64,000 bases of DNA from Sphingomonas psychrotolerans (GCF_002796605.1 NZ_CP024923.1:4657501-4721500), one strand, 5' to 3'; shown: positions 7,684 to 17,430, numbered from the stretch's first letter. A program made the numbers and translations. The notes: generated by a model from the sequence alone, not told the origin.

Positions 7684-8379
7684 ATGTTCCGTCGTCTGAA
7701 GGCCTATCTCGATTCGATCCATGCGCGCGATCCCGCGCCGCGTAGCCGTGCCGAAATCCTGCTCTACCCGGGAATATGGGCGGTCTTCTATCATCGCATC
7801 GCGCACCGGCTGTTCAAGCGTGGCTGGTTCTTCCTCGCCCGCGCAGTCAATCACTGGTCGCGCTGGATGACTGCGATCGACATCCACCCCGGCGCGACGA
7901 TTGGCCGCAACTTCTTCATCGACCATGGCTTCGTCGTGATCGGCGAGACCGCCGAGATCGGCGACAATGTGACGATCTATCAATGCGTCACTTTGGGCGG
8001 CACCAGCCCCGACAACGGCGTTGTCGGCAAGCGCCATCCGACGATCCTCGACGGCGTCATCATCGGCTCGGGCGCGCAGGTGCTTGGGCCGATCACCGTC
8101 GGCGAGCGCTCGCGGATCGGCGCCAATGCCGTCGTGACCCGCGACGTGCCCGAAGGCGCAGTGATGGTCGGCATTCCGGCCAAGCCGATGCTCGTCGAGG
8201 CGGCGACATGGCAAAAGGATTTCGTGCCTTATGGCACGCCGTGCAGCGAGACGTTCGATCCCGCCACGCAGAAGCTCGAGATCATGCGCTGCGAACTCGA
8301 GACGCTGCGCAAGCGGCTCGACGCGATGATCGAATCCGGTGCGACGGACAGCAAGACAGGGCGTCGCGACCGCGCCTGA
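7684..8379 (+). CDS. cysE: Serine O-acetyltransferase (EpsC/CysE type)
   Basis: 231 residues. The left-handed beta-helix hexapeptide repeats run from HPGATIGRNFFIDHG through IGETAEIGDN, TLGGTSPD and GERSRIGANAVV, ending with the usual IPAKP. It transfers acetyl from acetyl-CoA to serine, the first step of cysteine synthesis in the cytoplasm. The C-terminus carries a predicted coiled helix (LEIMRCELETLRKRLDAM), a place where some homologues regulate assembly. I prefer the start at 7684 (MFRRLKAYLD), which has an AAAGGGG site, over 7657. The stop overlaps the next gene by one base. Confidence 0.92.
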   Translation: MFRRLKAYLDSIHARDPAPRSRAEILLYPGIWAVFYHRIAHRLFKRGWFFLARAVNHWSRWMTAIDIHPGATIGRNFFIDHGFVVIGETAEIGDNVTIYQCVTLGGTSPDNGVVGKRHPTILDGVIIGSGAQVLGPITVGERSRIGANAVVTRDVPEGAVMVGIPAKPMLVEAATWQKDFVPYGTPCSETFDPATQKLEIMRCELETLRKRLDAMIESGATDSKTGRRDRA

Positions 8380-8717
8380 TGGGAACCGTGACGCCACTTC
8401 CGATCGGCCGCCCCTCGCAGGTCGGTTTCGAGCGTATCGAGCTGACGCGGATCCTCGATCTCTACGGCCGGATGGTCGCCGCGGGGCATTGGAAGGATTA
8501 CGCGATCCAGTTCGATGGCGAGGCCGCGATGTTCGCCGCCTTCCGCCGCGCGGCGGAGCGCCCCGAATATCGGATCGAAAAGCGCCCGGCGCTGCGCAAT
8601 CGGCAGGGCATGTGGGCTTTGGTCAACGAAGCCGGGATGATCCTCAAGCGCGGGCATGAACTAGGCCCGGTGCTCGCGCCGGTCGAGCGCCGGCTGATGA
8701 AATTGGTGGGCGAGTAG
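8379..8717 (+). CDS. DUF2794 domain protein
   Basis: 112 residues beginning MGTVTPLPIG. It matches in length and in the core (ELTRILDLYGRMVAAGHWKDYAI, RIEKRPALRNRQGMWALVN) the alphaproteobacterial DUF2794 family, whose function is not known. It is likely cytoplasmic, with no signal peptide or membrane helix. It begins at the last base of the cysE stop, so it is probably co-expressed with cysE; whether this means a sulfur role is unknown. Confidence 0.85.
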   Translation: MGTVTPLPIGRPSQVGFERIELTRILDLYGRMVAAGHWKDYAIQFDGEAAMFAAFRRAAERPEYRIEKRPALRNRQGMWALVNEAGMILKRGHELGPVLAPVERRLMKLVGE

Positions 8718-8720
8718 CCG

Positions 8721-8876
8721 CTATTTCGCCGGCGTGGCCGGCTTCGGCCGCTCGGGGGTGTATTGCGCCGAGGCGAGCTTCCATGTGCCGCTCGATCGCA
8801 CCGCCAGGAAGCCAAGGCAAAAGCGCGCGTCGCAGGGCCGGAATATTGCGTCGTGACCTCTTCCTTCTCCATTCAT
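8721..8876 (-). pseudogene. Short remnant, possibly the C-terminus of a SnoaL/DUF4440-like protein
   Basis: A 51-codon frame ending FLAVRSSGTWKLASAQYTPERP. The pattern of a strand, a turn with G-x-W-K/R and then a strand with A-x-Q is what the last two strands of small cone-shaped NTF2-like proteins look like. Nothing upstream completes the domain, so this is either a decayed gene or chance. It faces the DUF2794 gene convergently. Confidence 0.25.
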
Positions 8877-8883
8877 TGCCAAA

Positions 8884-8907
8884 GGCCCGGGAGTCGCCTC
8901 CCGGGCC
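8884..8907 (-). terminator. Intrinsic terminator-like hairpin
   Basis: A perfect 10-bp stem, GGCCCGGGAG and CTCCCGGGCC, with loop TCGC. On the minus strand it is followed by TTTGG. It lies 22 bases after the stop of the membrane protein gene at 8929, so it most likely ends that transcript. Confidence 0.75.
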
Positions 8908-8928
8908 CTCGTCAAGCGGGTTTCGATC

Positions 8929-10050
8929 TCAGGCGATCGCTACCTGCTGAGTGGGAGGCAGTCGGCTCTCCAGCGCGTTGCCGAGCAGACCGATCACGCT
9001 GCGCCGCATCGGCTGCCAGAAAGCCGAGAGCGTGAGCAGTGCCGATCCGATCACCAATGCGGTGAGCGCCGCGGCAAGCTCGACAGCACCGCTCTGCTCG
9101 AACAGCGCATACATCGCCCAGAGCACATAGACGAGGCTCGAGACGAGCAGCGCGCGCCGGTCGACCGCCAGCGCCACCGCGGCGAAGACGATGTAGAGCG
9201 CGAGCACCACGCCGGCCATCGGGGCGGCGATGTCGCCGTCGAACACGCCGAGCATGTGGAAGACCGGGTGGGCGATCAGCGGCGCCGCGGCGAGATGAAG
9301 CCAGAAGGCGACGTCGGAGCGGCGGGTGCGGCGCTCGCGGTCCGACATGTCCCAGCGCATCGCGAAGCCGAAGACGAGCAGGCCGGCGATCAGCAGCATC
9401 AGATTGAGCGAGTCCTGCGAAGCGGGAACGAATGCAGTGATCGCGCCGACTGCGACCGCGACGAGGGCGAGCGCGCCCACCGCCACGGTGATCGGCACCA
9501 TGAAGCGCCGCCAGTGCAGCCAGGTCGCCCCCGCGGTGACGATCCCGGTGACGATCCCGATCGCGCCGGCGAGCTGGCGATGCTGGAGTTCGGTGGTGAG
9601 GCCGAATTGCTCCGAGAGCCAAGGCGCGTTCGCGCCCCAGATCGCCCCGAACCCCGCGAAGATGCCGCCGGCGAAGCCGAGCAACAACAGAATGCTGGGA
9701 AGCGCCATGCGGCGCTGCCGGGTGAAATATTCGGCGAGCAACCAGCTGGTGATCGATACCGCAAACCCGCCGAATGCCGCAGCGACGCCGACCTGACGCG
9801 GCCCCTCGTTCGCATCGAGATCCATGATCTGCGCGCCGATATAGAAGCCGATCCACCCGACCGCGACGAGGATCAGGATCGCCGCGATACCGACGAAGAT
9901 GTCGTTGAAGCCGGTCAGCAGCCGGAAGCTCTCTTCGTCGACAGTGGGCGTCGATCGACTTGCCGCAACATGGTTCCTCAGGGCCGCCGCGGCATCTTGC
10001 GAGATCGCTCCCGCCTCCACCGCGCCTGCCAGGTCGCTTTCGCTGTACAT
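8929..10050 (-). CDS. Multi-pass integral membrane protein, DUF2157-like
   Basis: 373 residues with about ten hydrophobic segments. A short soluble N-terminus (SDLAGAVEAGAISQDAAAALRNHV) resembles the opening helix pair of DUF2157-type proteins. The first helix starts near FNDIFVGIAAILILVAVGWIGFY. No catalytic or transport motif is recognised. The start at 10050 (MYSESDLA) is fixed by an AGGAGG site seven bases before the ATG. The C-terminal 20 residues are polar and would be cytoplasmic. Function unknown. Confidence 0.8.
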   Translation of the reverse strand: MYSESDLAGAVEAGAISQDAAAALRNHVAASRSTPTVDEESFRLLTGFNDIFVGIAAILILVAVGWIGFYIGAQIMDLDANEGPRQVGVAAAFGGFAVSITSWLLAEYFTRQRRMALPSILLLLGFAGGIFAGFGAIWGANAPWLSEQFGLTTELQHRQLAGAIGIVTGIVTAGATWLHWRRFMVPITVAVGALALVAVAVGAITAFVPASQDSLNLMLLIAGLLVFGFAMRWDMSDRERRTRRSDVAFWLHLAAAPLIAHPVFHMLGVFDGDIAAPMAGVVLALYIVFAAVALAVDRRALLVSSLVYVLWAMYALFEQSGAVELAAALTALVIGSALLTLSAFWQPMRRSVIGLLGNALESRLPPTQQVAIA

Positions 10051-10115
10051 GGGCAATCCTCCTGTTGTGAGGTCTGCCTAGCATAAGTGTATTAGTGAAA
10101 CAATACGGTGAGGCG

Positions 10116-11003
10116 CTATTGCAGCTGCGACATGATCGACATCGTCTGTTCGGCCCCCGAATTGGGCACGATCTCGCCTTTGCGGTCGATAATTTCGTTC
10201 CACTGCACGGCGACGCTTTCTGGTGTCAGTTCGGCCAGTCTGGCGCCGGGGGTCAGCGTGACATACGCCGCCTGGACCACGCCCGCGCCGGCGCCGATGA
10301 TCATGTTGGTGGGGGCGTCTTCGGAGACGAGGAACAGCGCGGCGGGGGCGACCTTCTCGGGCGCGAAGGCTTTGAATGCCGCTTCGGGGAAGATGTCCTC
10401 GGTCATCCGCGTGCCGGCAACCGGCGCGATCGTGTTGACCTTGATCCCGTATTTGGCGCCTTCGAGGTGCAGCGTCTTGGCGAGGCCGGCCAGCCCGAGC
10501 TTGGCAGCGCCATAATTGGCCTGCCCGAAATTGCCGAACAGCCCGGTCGACGAGGCGGTCATCAGGATCCGCCCGTAATTCTGGTCGCGCATCGTGTCCC
10601 ACACCGCTTTGGTGCAATTGGCGGAGCCATTGAGATGGACGTCGACGACGAAGCGGAAATCCTCGGGCTCCATCTTGGCGAAGCTGCGGTCGCGGAGCAC
10701 CCCGGCATTGTTGATCAATATGTCGATCCGGCCCCAGCGCGCCTTCGCCGCCTCGACCATCGCGACCATCTGGTCATATTCGGTGACGCTGCCGCCGTTC
10801 GAAAATGCCTCGCCGCCCGCGGTTTCGATCTCCTGAACCACCGCGAGGGCGGCGTCCGAATGGCCGGTGCCGTCGCGCGCGCCGCCGAGATCGTTGACCA
10901 CCACTTTCGCGCCGCGCCGCGCCAGCTCGAGCGCATAAGCGCGGCCGAGACCGCCACCCGCGCCTGTGACGATGGCGACGCGATTGTCGAAACTAATGGT
11001 CAT
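10116..11003 (-). CDS. Short-chain dehydrogenase, (3R)-hydroxyacyl-CoA dehydrogenase type
   Basis: 295 residues with the complete SDR signature: cofactor loop TGAGGGLGR, NNAGVLRDRSF, the catalytic serine in TASSTGLFGNFGQ, and Tyr-x3-Lys in ANYGAAK. The stretch VVVNDLGGARDGTGHSDAA and the length match the dehydrogenase unit of multifunctional beta-oxidation protein type 2 and its bacterial single-domain relatives. These oxidise or reduce 3-hydroxyacyl-CoA with NAD(H). The C-terminal extension after residue 240 is also typical of that branch. The exact acyl substrate is not evident. Confidence 0.88.
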   Translation of the reverse strand: MTISFDNRVAIVTGAGGGLGRAYALELARRGAKVVVNDLGGARDGTGHSDAALAVVQEIETAGGEAFSNGGSVTEYDQMVAMVEAAKARWGRIDILINNAGVLRDRSFAKMEPEDFRFVVDVHLNGSANCTKAVWDTMRDQNYGRILMTASSTGLFGNFGQANYGAAKLGLAGLAKTLHLEGAKYGIKVNTIAPVAGTRMTEDIFPEAAFKAFAPEKVAPAALFLVSEDAPTNMIIGAGAGVVQAAYVTLTPGARLAELTPESVAVQWNEIIDRKGEIVPNSGAEQTMSIMSQLQ

Positions 11004-11076
11004 CGGAAGCGCTCCCTATGCTCTGGAATGCTTCCTAGACCTATTCATCTCAGGCTGAACAGCCTGCGGTTCGCCC

Positions 11077-11466
11077 TCAGCGCCCGCCGCGCTGGCGGCA
11101 CTGATCCTTCACCGTTTTCGAGCACGGCGGATAGGCATTCGGCGCGGCCGTCGGCGCGGGAGCGGCGGCGGCCGTCGTCGTATCGGGCGCCGGAGCTGCC
11201 GCATCGGCCGGCGGCACAGCCGGCGCGGCGGTCGCATCGGGAGAGGCCGTCGCGTCGGGTGCGGCGGCAGCGTCGGTGGTCGTCGTGCCCGAACCGGTGG
11301 TGCCGGTCGTCGGGTCGGCGGGAGGCGTATTGGCATCCGGCGTGGTCGTCGTAGGCGATTCCGGTGCCGTGGTAGTGGCAGGCGGAGTGGTCTGCTGCGG
11401 GGTCTCTTGGGCGACGGCCGTGCCGCCGATAGCGGCGAGAGCGGCCGCCAATGCGATAAGCTTCAT
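11077..11466 (-). CDS. Secreted Ala/Pro/Thr-rich protein, hypothetical
   Basis: 129 residues with a clean signal peptide (MKLIALAAALAAIGGTAVAQ). A low-complexity region dominated by Ala, Pro, Thr and Asp fills residues 22-110, and a short C-terminal knob has two cysteines (YPPCSKTVKDQC). It would be exported to the periplasm, possibly cell-wall or membrane associated. The start at 11466 is chosen for the signal peptide and an AGGAG-type site. The knob motif suggests a small conserved anchor, but I do not recognise a named family. Confidence 0.7.
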   Translation of the reverse strand: MKLIALAAALAAIGGTAVAQETPQQTTPPATTTAPESPTTTTPDANTPPADPTTGTTGSGTTTTDAAAAPDATASPDATAAPAVPPADAAAPAPDTTTAAAAPAPTAAPNAYPPCSKTVKDQCRQRGGR

Positions 11467-11483
11467 CAAAGCTTCTCCTGAAT

Positions 11484-11517
11484 TAATCCTCGGACGCAGC
11501 ATGCGCGTCCGGGATTA
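11484..11517 (-). terminator. Hairpin after phoB, possible end of the pho operon
   Basis: TAATCC-T-CGGACGC (11484-11497) pairs with GCGTCCG-GGATTA (11505-11517), leaving a single bulged base and a 7-base loop. It lies 29 bases beyond the phoB stop on the minus strand and 18 bases upstream of the next start. There is no strong T-run, so efficiency is uncertain. Confidence 0.45.
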
Positions 11518-11545
11518 TTAACGCCGGAGAAAGCCGGTTAGCTCC

Positions 11546-12238
11546 TCAGTTCCCCGCGTCCAGGGCATAGCCCGCCGAACGAACGGTGCGGATGATGTCC
11601 GGGCGGTCGCCATTGTTGATCGCCTTGCGCAGCCGCCGGATGTGGACGTCGACCGTGCGCGATTCGATGTCGCTGTCATGTCCCCACACCGCATCGAGCA
11701 GCCGCTCGCGCGAGAAAACCCAGCCCGGATGCTCGAGGAAATGCTTGAGCAGGCGGAATTCGGTCGGCCCCAGCGACACTACTTCGCCGCCGCGACGCAC
11801 CTTGTGCCCCACCGTGTCCATCTCGATGTCCGAGTAGCTCAGTGCCTCGCCCGCCAGCGCCGGGCGCACCCGCCGCAGCACCGCGCCGACCCGTGCCACC
11901 AGCTCGCGCGGGGAGAAGGGCTTGGTGACGTAATCGTCCGCCCCGGTCTCGAGCCCGCGCACCCGATCCTCTTCCTCGCCGCGGGCGGTGAGCATGATGA
12001 TCGGAATATTGGCGGTCTCGGGCATGCGGCGGAGCCGCCGGCACACCTCGATCCCCGAAAGCCCCTCGACCATCCAGTCGAGCAATACGATGTCGGGTGT
12101 CGCTTCCTTGGCGAGCAGCAGGGCTTCCTCGCCGTCAGGGGTGTGCTTGACTTCGTAATCCTCACGCTTGAAGTGCCACGTCACCAGCTCGGCGATCGCG
12201 GCGTCGTCCTCGACGAGAAGCATCTTTACCCGGGCCAT
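11546..12238 (-). CDS. phoB: Phosphate regulon response regulator PhoB
   Basis: 230 residues: a receiver domain with acidic pocket VEDD, phospho-acceptor Asp54 in VLLDWMVEG, Thr in LTARG and Lys in TKPFSP. An OmpR/PhoB winged helix follows, with the recognition region GHDSDIESRTVDVHIRRLRKAI. It is phosphorylated by PhoR under phosphate limitation and binds Pho boxes. The start at 12238 (MARVKMLLVE) is the family-standard N-terminus. It is the last gene of the phoR-pstSCAB-phoU-phoB run. Confidence 0.97.
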   Translation of the reverse strand: MARVKMLLVEDDAAIAELVTWHFKREDYEVKHTPDGEEALLLAKEATPDIVLLDWMVEGLSGIEVCRRLRRMPETANIPIIMLTARGEEEDRVRGLETGADDYVTKPFSPRELVARVGAVLRRVRPALAGEALSYSDIEMDTVGHKVRRGGEVVSLGPTEFRLLKHFLEHPGWVFSRERLLDAVWGHDSDIESRTVDVHIRRLRKAINNGDRPDIIRTVRSAGYALDAGN

Positions 12239-12248
12239 GTACGCGTCC

Positions 12249-12938
12249 TCATGCGGTTGCCGCTTCGTCGGCCAGATAGCGGCCGGTCGCGGCGAAATAT
12301 ACCATCTCGGCCACGTTGGTGGCATGGTCGCCGATGCGTTCGATGTTCTTGGCGACGAACAGCAAATGCGCCACCTGGCTCACCGTGCGCGGATTCTCGA
12401 CCATGAAGGTCACCAAAGTGCGGAAGATCGAATCGTAGAAATCATCGAGCGCGCTGTCGCGCACGCAGATCTCGGCGGCGACCTCGGCGTTGCGCGAGGC
12501 GAACGCGTCGAGCACGTCGTGGACCATGTCGCTCGCCATCTGCGCCATTGCGGGCAGCAGCGACAGCGCCTCGATCCGGTCCTCGCCGGCGGTGTGGATC
12601 AGCGGCACCCGCTTGGCGACGTTCTTGGCATAGTCGCCGATCCGCTCGACCACCGCGGCGATCTTGAGTGCCGCGATCACTTCGCGCAGATCGTCGGCCA
12701 TCGGCGCGCGCAGCGCGATCACCCGGACGACGAGCTTCTCGACCTCGCCTTCGATCGCGTCGATCTGCTTGTCCTTCTTGCGGACCTCCTCGGCGAGCGC
12801 GGTATCGCCGCGCTGGAGCGCCTTCATCGCGTCGTGGATCGCCTGTTCAGCGAGCCCGCCCATCTGGCTGATCAGCGCGCGGAGCTGCTTGATGTCCTGG
12901 TCGAACGCCTTGACGGTATGTTCCTGCCCCGTGCCCAT
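12249..12938 (-). CDS. phoU: Phosphate signalling accessory protein PhoU
   Basis: 229 residues, all helical, with the two repeated three-helix PhoU units. Metal-cluster signature stretches show as AAVVERIGDYAKNVAKR and VAKNIERIGDHATNVAE (E/D-x3-D type). PhoU links the Pst transporter to PhoR and dampens signalling when phosphate is plentiful. The start at 12938 overlaps the pstB stop by one base and phoB follows 10 bases later. Confidence 0.96.
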   Translation of the reverse strand: MGTGQEHTVKAFDQDIKQLRALISQMGGLAEQAIHDAMKALQRGDTALAEEVRKKDKQIDAIEGEVEKLVVRVIALRAPMADDLREVIAALKIAAVVERIGDYAKNVAKRVPLIHTAGEDRIEALSLLPAMAQMASDMVHDVLDAFASRNAEVAAEICVRDSALDDFYDSIFRTLVTFMVENPRTVSQVAHLLFVAKNIERIGDHATNVAEMVYFAATGRYLADEAATA

Positions 12939-13705
12939 CAGCCGTACCTTCCGGTAATATAATCTTTCGTGCGCTCTTCGCGCGGCGTCGTGAAGATCTG
13001 GTCGGTTTCGCCATATTCCACCAGCGTGCCGAGATGGAAGAAGGCGGTGCGCTGGCTGACCCGCGCAGCCTGTTGCATATTGTGCGTGACGATCGCGATC
13101 GCATAGCGCCCGCGCAGTTCGTGGATCAGTTCCTCGATCTTGGCGGTGGCGATCGGATCGAGCGCCGATGCGGGCTCGTCCATCAGGATCACTTCGGGAT
13201 CGACTGCGATCGCGCGGGCGATGCACAGCCGTTGCTGCTGGCCGCCCGAAAGCGCGGTGCCGCTGTCCTGCAGCCGGTCCTTCACTTCTTCCCACAGCCC
13301 GGCGCGCTTGAGCGAGCGCTCGACGACTGCCTCCAGCTCGCTCTTCGACGCAGCCAGCCCGTGGATGCGCGGGCCGTAGGCGACGTTCTCGAAGATCGAT
13401 TTGGGGAAGGGGTTGGGCTTCTGGAACACCATGCCGACGCGCGCGCGCAGCTGCACCACGTCCATCGCCGACGAATAGATGTTCTCGCCGTCCAGCATGA
13501 TGTCGCCGGTCACGCGCGCGCTGGCGATCGTGTCGTTCATCCGGTTGAGCGTGCGCAGGAAGGTCGATTTGCCGCAGCCCGAAGGGCCGATGAACGCAGT
13601 GACCTTGTCCATGTCGATGTCGATCGACACGTCCTTAACGGCCTGCTTGTCGCCATAGAAGACGCTCACGCCGCGGGCGGACATTTTATGTGTAACGTCG
13701 GTCAT
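12938..13705 (-). CDS. pstB: Phosphate ABC transporter ATP-binding protein PstB
   Basis: 255 residues. Walker A is GPSGCGKS, the Q-loop is [10 protein letters not shown], the ABC signature is LSGGQQQR, Walker B is [13 protein letters not shown], and the switch histidine is in [22 protein letters not shown] is specific to PstB. It hydrolyses ATP on the cytoplasmic face to drive PstCA. The start at 13705 ([10 protein letters not shown]) overlaps the pstA stop. Confidence 0.97.
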   Translation of the reverse strand: MTDVTHKMSARGVSVFYGDKQAVKDVSIDIDMDKVTAFIGPSGCGKSTFLRTLNRMNDTIASARVTGDIMLDGENIYSSAMDVVQLRARVGMVFQKPNPFPKSIFENVAYGPRIHGLAASKSELEAVVERSLKRAGLWEEVKDRLQDSGTALSGGQQQRLCIARAIAVDPEVILMDEPASALDPIATAKIEELIHELRGRYAIAIVTHNMQQAARVSQRTAFFHLGTLVEYGETDQIFTTPREERTKDYITGRYG

Positions 13706-14997
13706 CACCAGCGGGTCTCGAATTTGTTGCGAAGATAGATTGCGAGCCCGTTCATGGCGAGCAGGAACACCAGCAGCACGATAATCGCGGCGCTGGTCTT
13801 CTCGACGAAGCCGCGGCTGACTTCGTCGGACCACAGGAAGATCTGCACCGGCAGCACCGTGGCGGGATCGGTGAAACCGCCCGGCGGGGTGACGATGAAC
13901 GCGCGCATCCCGATCAGCAGCAGCGGCGCGGTCTCGCCCAATGCGCGCGCCATGCCGATGATCGTGCCGGTCAGGATGCCGGGCATCGCCAGCGGCAGGA
14001 CATGGTGGAACACCACCTGGATCGGGCTCGCGCCGATGCCCAGCGCCGCGTCACGGATCGAGGGGGGCACCGATTTGATTGCGTTGCGGCTGGCGATGAC
14101 GATCACCGGCATGATCATCAGTGCAAGCGTGAGCCCGCCGACCAGTGCCGCCGAGCGCGGTAGCAGCGGGCCGAATTGATAGCCGAACAGGCTCCAGCTG
14201 CCGAGGAACACCGCGAGCCCGAGCAGGCCGAAGATGATCGAGGGCACCGCCGCGAGATTGTTGATCGAAACCTCGATCAGGTCGGTCCAGCGGTTCTTCG
14301 GCGCATATTCCTCGAGATAGATCGCCGAGAGCACGCCGACCGGGAAGGCGATCAGGAAGGTCACCGCCATGGTCAGCAGCGAGCCCTTGAGAGCCCCCCA
14401 GATGCCGACCGCCACCGGATCGGTGGAGTCGGATTCGTACAGGAAATCCATGTTGAAGTGCCGCGACAGCGCACCCGCTTGTTGCAGCTTCGCCGCCGCG
14501 GCCTTCACCTCGGCATTGCCGTCGCCGCGCACCGCCTGGTCGATCTCGGTCGAGGCGGGCACGTCGAGAGTGACCTTGCGGTCGAGCACGGAGGGATCGT
14601 GCTTGATCGCCTCGCGTACGCGCAACCAGGCGCTCTCCGAGATGAACTCCTCGCCGCCCGCGCCGAACGCTGTCGCCGCAGCGCCCTTGACGGTATTCTC
14701 CAGCCCGGCACCCGCCAGCGCGAGATCGGCGCCGGGCGTGGCGAGCTGCGTGCGCTCGACCACCATCCCCGACGCCGGGAAATCGATCGTCAGCGCCACG
14801 TCGGTGCGCGTGAAGCCGCGCCAGCCATTCGCGACCATGGTGATCAGCAAAAAGGCGAGGAACGCCGCCGACAGCGTCACCGCCGCCAGCCCGAAGAGGC
14901 GGAAGCGCCGCTCGCGGGCATAGCGCCGGCGGATGCGCTTCTGCATCGTCGTTGCGTTCCAGTCCGTCGGCGCACGGAGGGTGGGGGCGCTATTCAT
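13705..14997 (-). CDS. pstA: Phosphate ABC transporter permease PstA
   Basis: 430 residues, longer than E. coli PstA (about 296) because of an N-terminal extension. One membrane helix (residues about 35-57) precedes a roughly 120-residue periplasmic segment, as in DUF3333-bearing alphaproteobacterial forms. The permease core follows, with the EAA-like loop [30 protein letters not shown] and the conserved [10 protein letters not shown]. It forms the phosphate channel with PstC. The start at 14997 overlaps pstC by eight bases. Confidence 0.95.
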   Translation of the reverse strand: MNSAPTLRAPTDWNATTMQKRIRRRYARERRFRLFGLAAVTLSAAFLAFLLITMVANGWRGFTRTDVALTIDFPASGMVVERTQLATPGADLALAGAGLENTVKGAAATAFGAGGEEFISESAWLRVREAIKHDPSVLDRKVTLDVPASTEIDQAVRGDGNAEVKAAAAKLQQAGALSRHFNMDFLYESDSTDPVAVGIWGALKGSLLTMAVTFLIAFPVGVLSAIYLEEYAPKNRWTDLIEVSINNLAAVPSIIFGLLGLAVFLGSWSLFGYQFGPLLPRSAALVGGLTLALMIMPVIVIASRNAIKSVPPSIRDAALGIGASPIQVVFHHVLPLAMPGILTGTIIGMARALGETAPLLLIGMRAFIVTPPGGFTDPATVLPVQIFLWSDEVSRGFVEKTSAAIIVLLVFLLAMNGLAIYLRNKFETRW

Positions 14998-16366
14998 AGG
15001 CTTCCCGATATTTCTTCACCACGCGGAGCGCGACGATGTTGAGCAGCAGCGTGATCACGAACAAGGTGAGCCCCAGCGCGAAGGCGGCGAGCGTCTTGGG
15101 GCTGTCGAACTCGCTTTCGCCCGTGAGCAGGTCGACGATCTGCTTGGTGACGGTTGTCGCGCTCTCGAACGGATTGAGCGTGATGTTCGCGGCACCCGAT
15201 GCGGCCATCACCACGATCATCGTCTCGCCGATCGCGCGGCTCACCGCGAGTAGCACGCCTGCGACCACGCCGGGCAATGCGGCGGGGATCAGCACCCGCG
15301 AGATCGTCTCGCTGGTCGTCGCGCCCATCGCGAGGCTGCCGTCGCGCATCGCGGTCGGCACCGCGGCGATCGAATCGTCGGCCATCGACGAGACGAACGG
15401 GATGATCATCACCCCCATCACCAGGCCCGCGGCCAGCGCGCTCTCCGACGACGCATAGGTATAGCCGAACGACACCGCGAGATCGCGCACCGCGGGCGCC
15501 ACGGTCAATGCGGCGAAATAGCCATAGACCACGGTCGGCACGCCGGCGAGCATCTCGAGGGTCGGCTTCATCCAGCGGCGCACGCGCGGCGCGGCATATT
15601 GGGTGAGGTAGATCGCGCTCATCAACCCGAACGGGATCGCGACGATCATCGCGATCACCGCACCGATGAAGAAGGTCCCCCAGAACAGGGGCACCGCGCC
15701 CAGCGACTTGCCCGGATCGGCGGCGTCGATCACCTGCGGGCTCCAATGCGTGCCGAACAGGAAGTCGGTGATCGGCACTTGCTGGAAGAAACGCAGCGAT
15801 TCCCACAATAGCGACAGGAAGATCCCGAGCGTGGTCAGGATCGCGATCAGCGATGCGACCAGCAACAGCACCATCACGCCGCGCTCGACCTGGCTGCGCG
15901 CCTTGAAGTGCGCGCCCACGCGAGTCAGCGCGAAGGCCGCGCCGGCAAAGGCGAGCAGGATCGCCACACCGGTGCCCATCCAGCCATAATAGGTCTGCGC
16001 CGAACGGGTGGGGGCGACGAGCTGCTCGGCCACGGGATCGAACGCAGTGGCGGCGTGTTCGCTGGCGACGCGCTTGGCCTCCGCGAGCAGCGCATCGCGC
16101 TCGAACGCGAATTGCGGGAGCTGAGCCGCCGCCGGATGCTCGAGCACCGCCTGTTTGATCAGCCCCGGGCTCAACGCGCTCCACACCGCCACGAACAGCA
16201 AGGCGGGCAAGATGGTCCACATCGCGACGTACATGCCGTGCTGGCCCGGCAGCGAATGCAGCCGCTTGGCGCCCCCCCGGTCGAACCGGTTGGCGCGGGC
16301 GCGGGCAGTGAGCCAGCCGATCAGGCCGAGCCCGGCGATCAGGAAGAGAAGTGCGAAGGCGTTCAT
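14990..16366 (-). CDS. pstC: Phosphate ABC transporter permease PstC
   Basis: 458 residues. The extended N-terminus has two or three extra helices and a periplasmic loop before the permease core. The core holds WGTFFIGAVIAMIVAIPFGLMSAIYL, the coupling loop RDGSLAMGATTSETISRVLIPAALPG and SRAIGETMIVVMAAG-like residues. It pairs with PstA in the inner membrane. The start at 16366 (MNAFALLFLI) is directly coupled to the pstS stop; longer starts give an Arg-rich non-membrane head and are rejected. Confidence 0.95.
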   Translation of the reverse strand: MNAFALLFLIAGLGLIGWLTARARANRFDRGGAKRLHSLPGQHGMYVAMWTILPALLFVAVWSALSPGLIKQAVLEHPAAAQLPQFAFERDALLAEAKRVASEHAATAFDPVAEQLVAPTRSAQTYYGWMGTGVAILLAFAGAAFALTRVGAHFKARSQVERGVMVLLLVASLIAILTTLGIFLSLLWESLRFFQQVPITDFLFGTHWSPQVIDAADPGKSLGAVPLFWGTFFIGAVIAMIVAIPFGLMSAIYLTQYAAPRVRRWMKPTLEMLAGVPTVVYGYFAALTVAPAVRDLAVSFGYTYASSESALAAGLVMGVMIIPFVSSMADDSIAAVPTAMRDGSLAMGATTSETISRVLIPAALPGVVAGVLLAVSRAIGETMIVVMAASGAANITLNPFESATTVTKQIVDLLTGESEFDSPKTLAAFALGLTLFVITLLLNIVALRVVKKYREAYE

Positions 16367-17430
16367 CAGTGCAGCCCGGCCGGATCGAGTGCGGTGCGCT
16401 GCGCCACCACCTGCGCCGAATGCGTGCGCAGTGCATCGGGCGCCGCGATCAGCCCGCGCTGGGTGAGTTTGCCCTTGGGGTTCCACATCGTCGCGTAGAG
16501 CGCGACGAAGTCGGACAGCCCCGGCACCGCGCGCAGATGGCGCTTCTTCACATAGAGGAACAGCGGCCGCGCGCCCGGATAAGTGCCGTCGGCGATCGTC
16601 GCATAGCTTGGCGCGACTCCCTCGATCGGCACGCCGTGCAGCCGGTCGATATTTTCCTCGAGATACGAATAGCCGAACACGCCGAGCGCGTTGGGGTTCG
16701 CCGCAAGGCCCTGGACGATCAGATTGTCGTTCTCGCCCTTGTCGATATAGGGTCCGTCGTCGCGGATCCGCTTGCAGCGGCTGTCATAGGGCGCGGTGTC
16801 CTTGGCGGCCTTGAGCGCCTTGGCTTGCGGATCGGCCTTGGCGCAGCCCGGCTCTAGCACCAGTTCGACCAGTGCGTCGCGCGTGCCGCTGGTCGCGGGC
16901 GGACCCATTACCTGGATCGGCAGCGCGGGAAGCGCCGGATTGACGTCGCGCCATGTCCGCGCGGTGTTGGGCTTGCCCAGCGGATTGGCGGCGAGCGCCA
17001 GATAGACGTCCTGCTTGCTCAGCGCGAGCCTGGGGCCGTTGTTCGCCTCGGCCAGCGCCACGCCGTCGACGCCGATCTGGACTTCGATGATCTCGCCGAC
17101 CTGGTTGGTCTGGCAGAGCTGATATTCGGATTTCTTGATTCGCCGGCTGGCATTGGCGATGTCGGGGAATTCCCAGCCCACGCCTTCGCAAAAGCGCTTG
17201 AGCCCCGCGCCGGTGCCGATCGATTCGACCACCGGCGCCTTGCGCCCGCCGCCCTGGTTGACGAACGTCTCGGCGACCGCGGTGGTGAACGGATAGACCG
17301 TCGACGAGCCGACGACGCGGATCTCGCGCGCCGTGTTGCTGTCGCAACCGGCGAGCGTGAGCGCCGCCGCTGCAATCAGGCCAAACCTGCCGAAAATGTC
17401 GCGAACTCCCGAAAACCCCGAGTCGTGCAC
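16366..17430 (-). CDS. pstS: Periplasmic phosphate-binding lipoprotein PstS
   Basis: 354 residues with a lipoprotein-type signal sequence (LTLAGC, Cys29). The phosphate-binding loops are the early VVGSSTVYPFTTAVAE and the GPPATSGTRDA segment. It captures inorganic phosphate and delivers it to PstCA. The gene follows phoR by 41 bases; a candidate Pho box straddles the phoR stop just upstream, so pstS probably has its own PhoB-driven promoter. Confidence 0.95.
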   Translation of the reverse strand: MHDSGFSGVRDIFGRFGLIAAAALTLAGCDSNTAREIRVVGSSTVYPFTTAVAETFVNQGGGRKAPVVESIGTGAGLKRFCEGVGWEFPDIANASRRIKKSEYQLCQTNQVGEIIEVQIGVDGVALAEANNGPRLALSKQDVYLALAANPLGKPNTARTWRDVNPALPALPIQVMGPPATSGTRDALVELVLEPGCAKADPQAKALKAAKDTAPYDSRCKRIRDDGPYIDKGENDNLIVQGLAANPNALGVFGYSYLEENIDRLHGVPIEGVAPSYATIADGTYPGARPLFLYVKKRHLRAVPGLSDFVALYATMWNPKGKLTQRGLIAAPDALRTHSAQVVAQRTALDPAGLH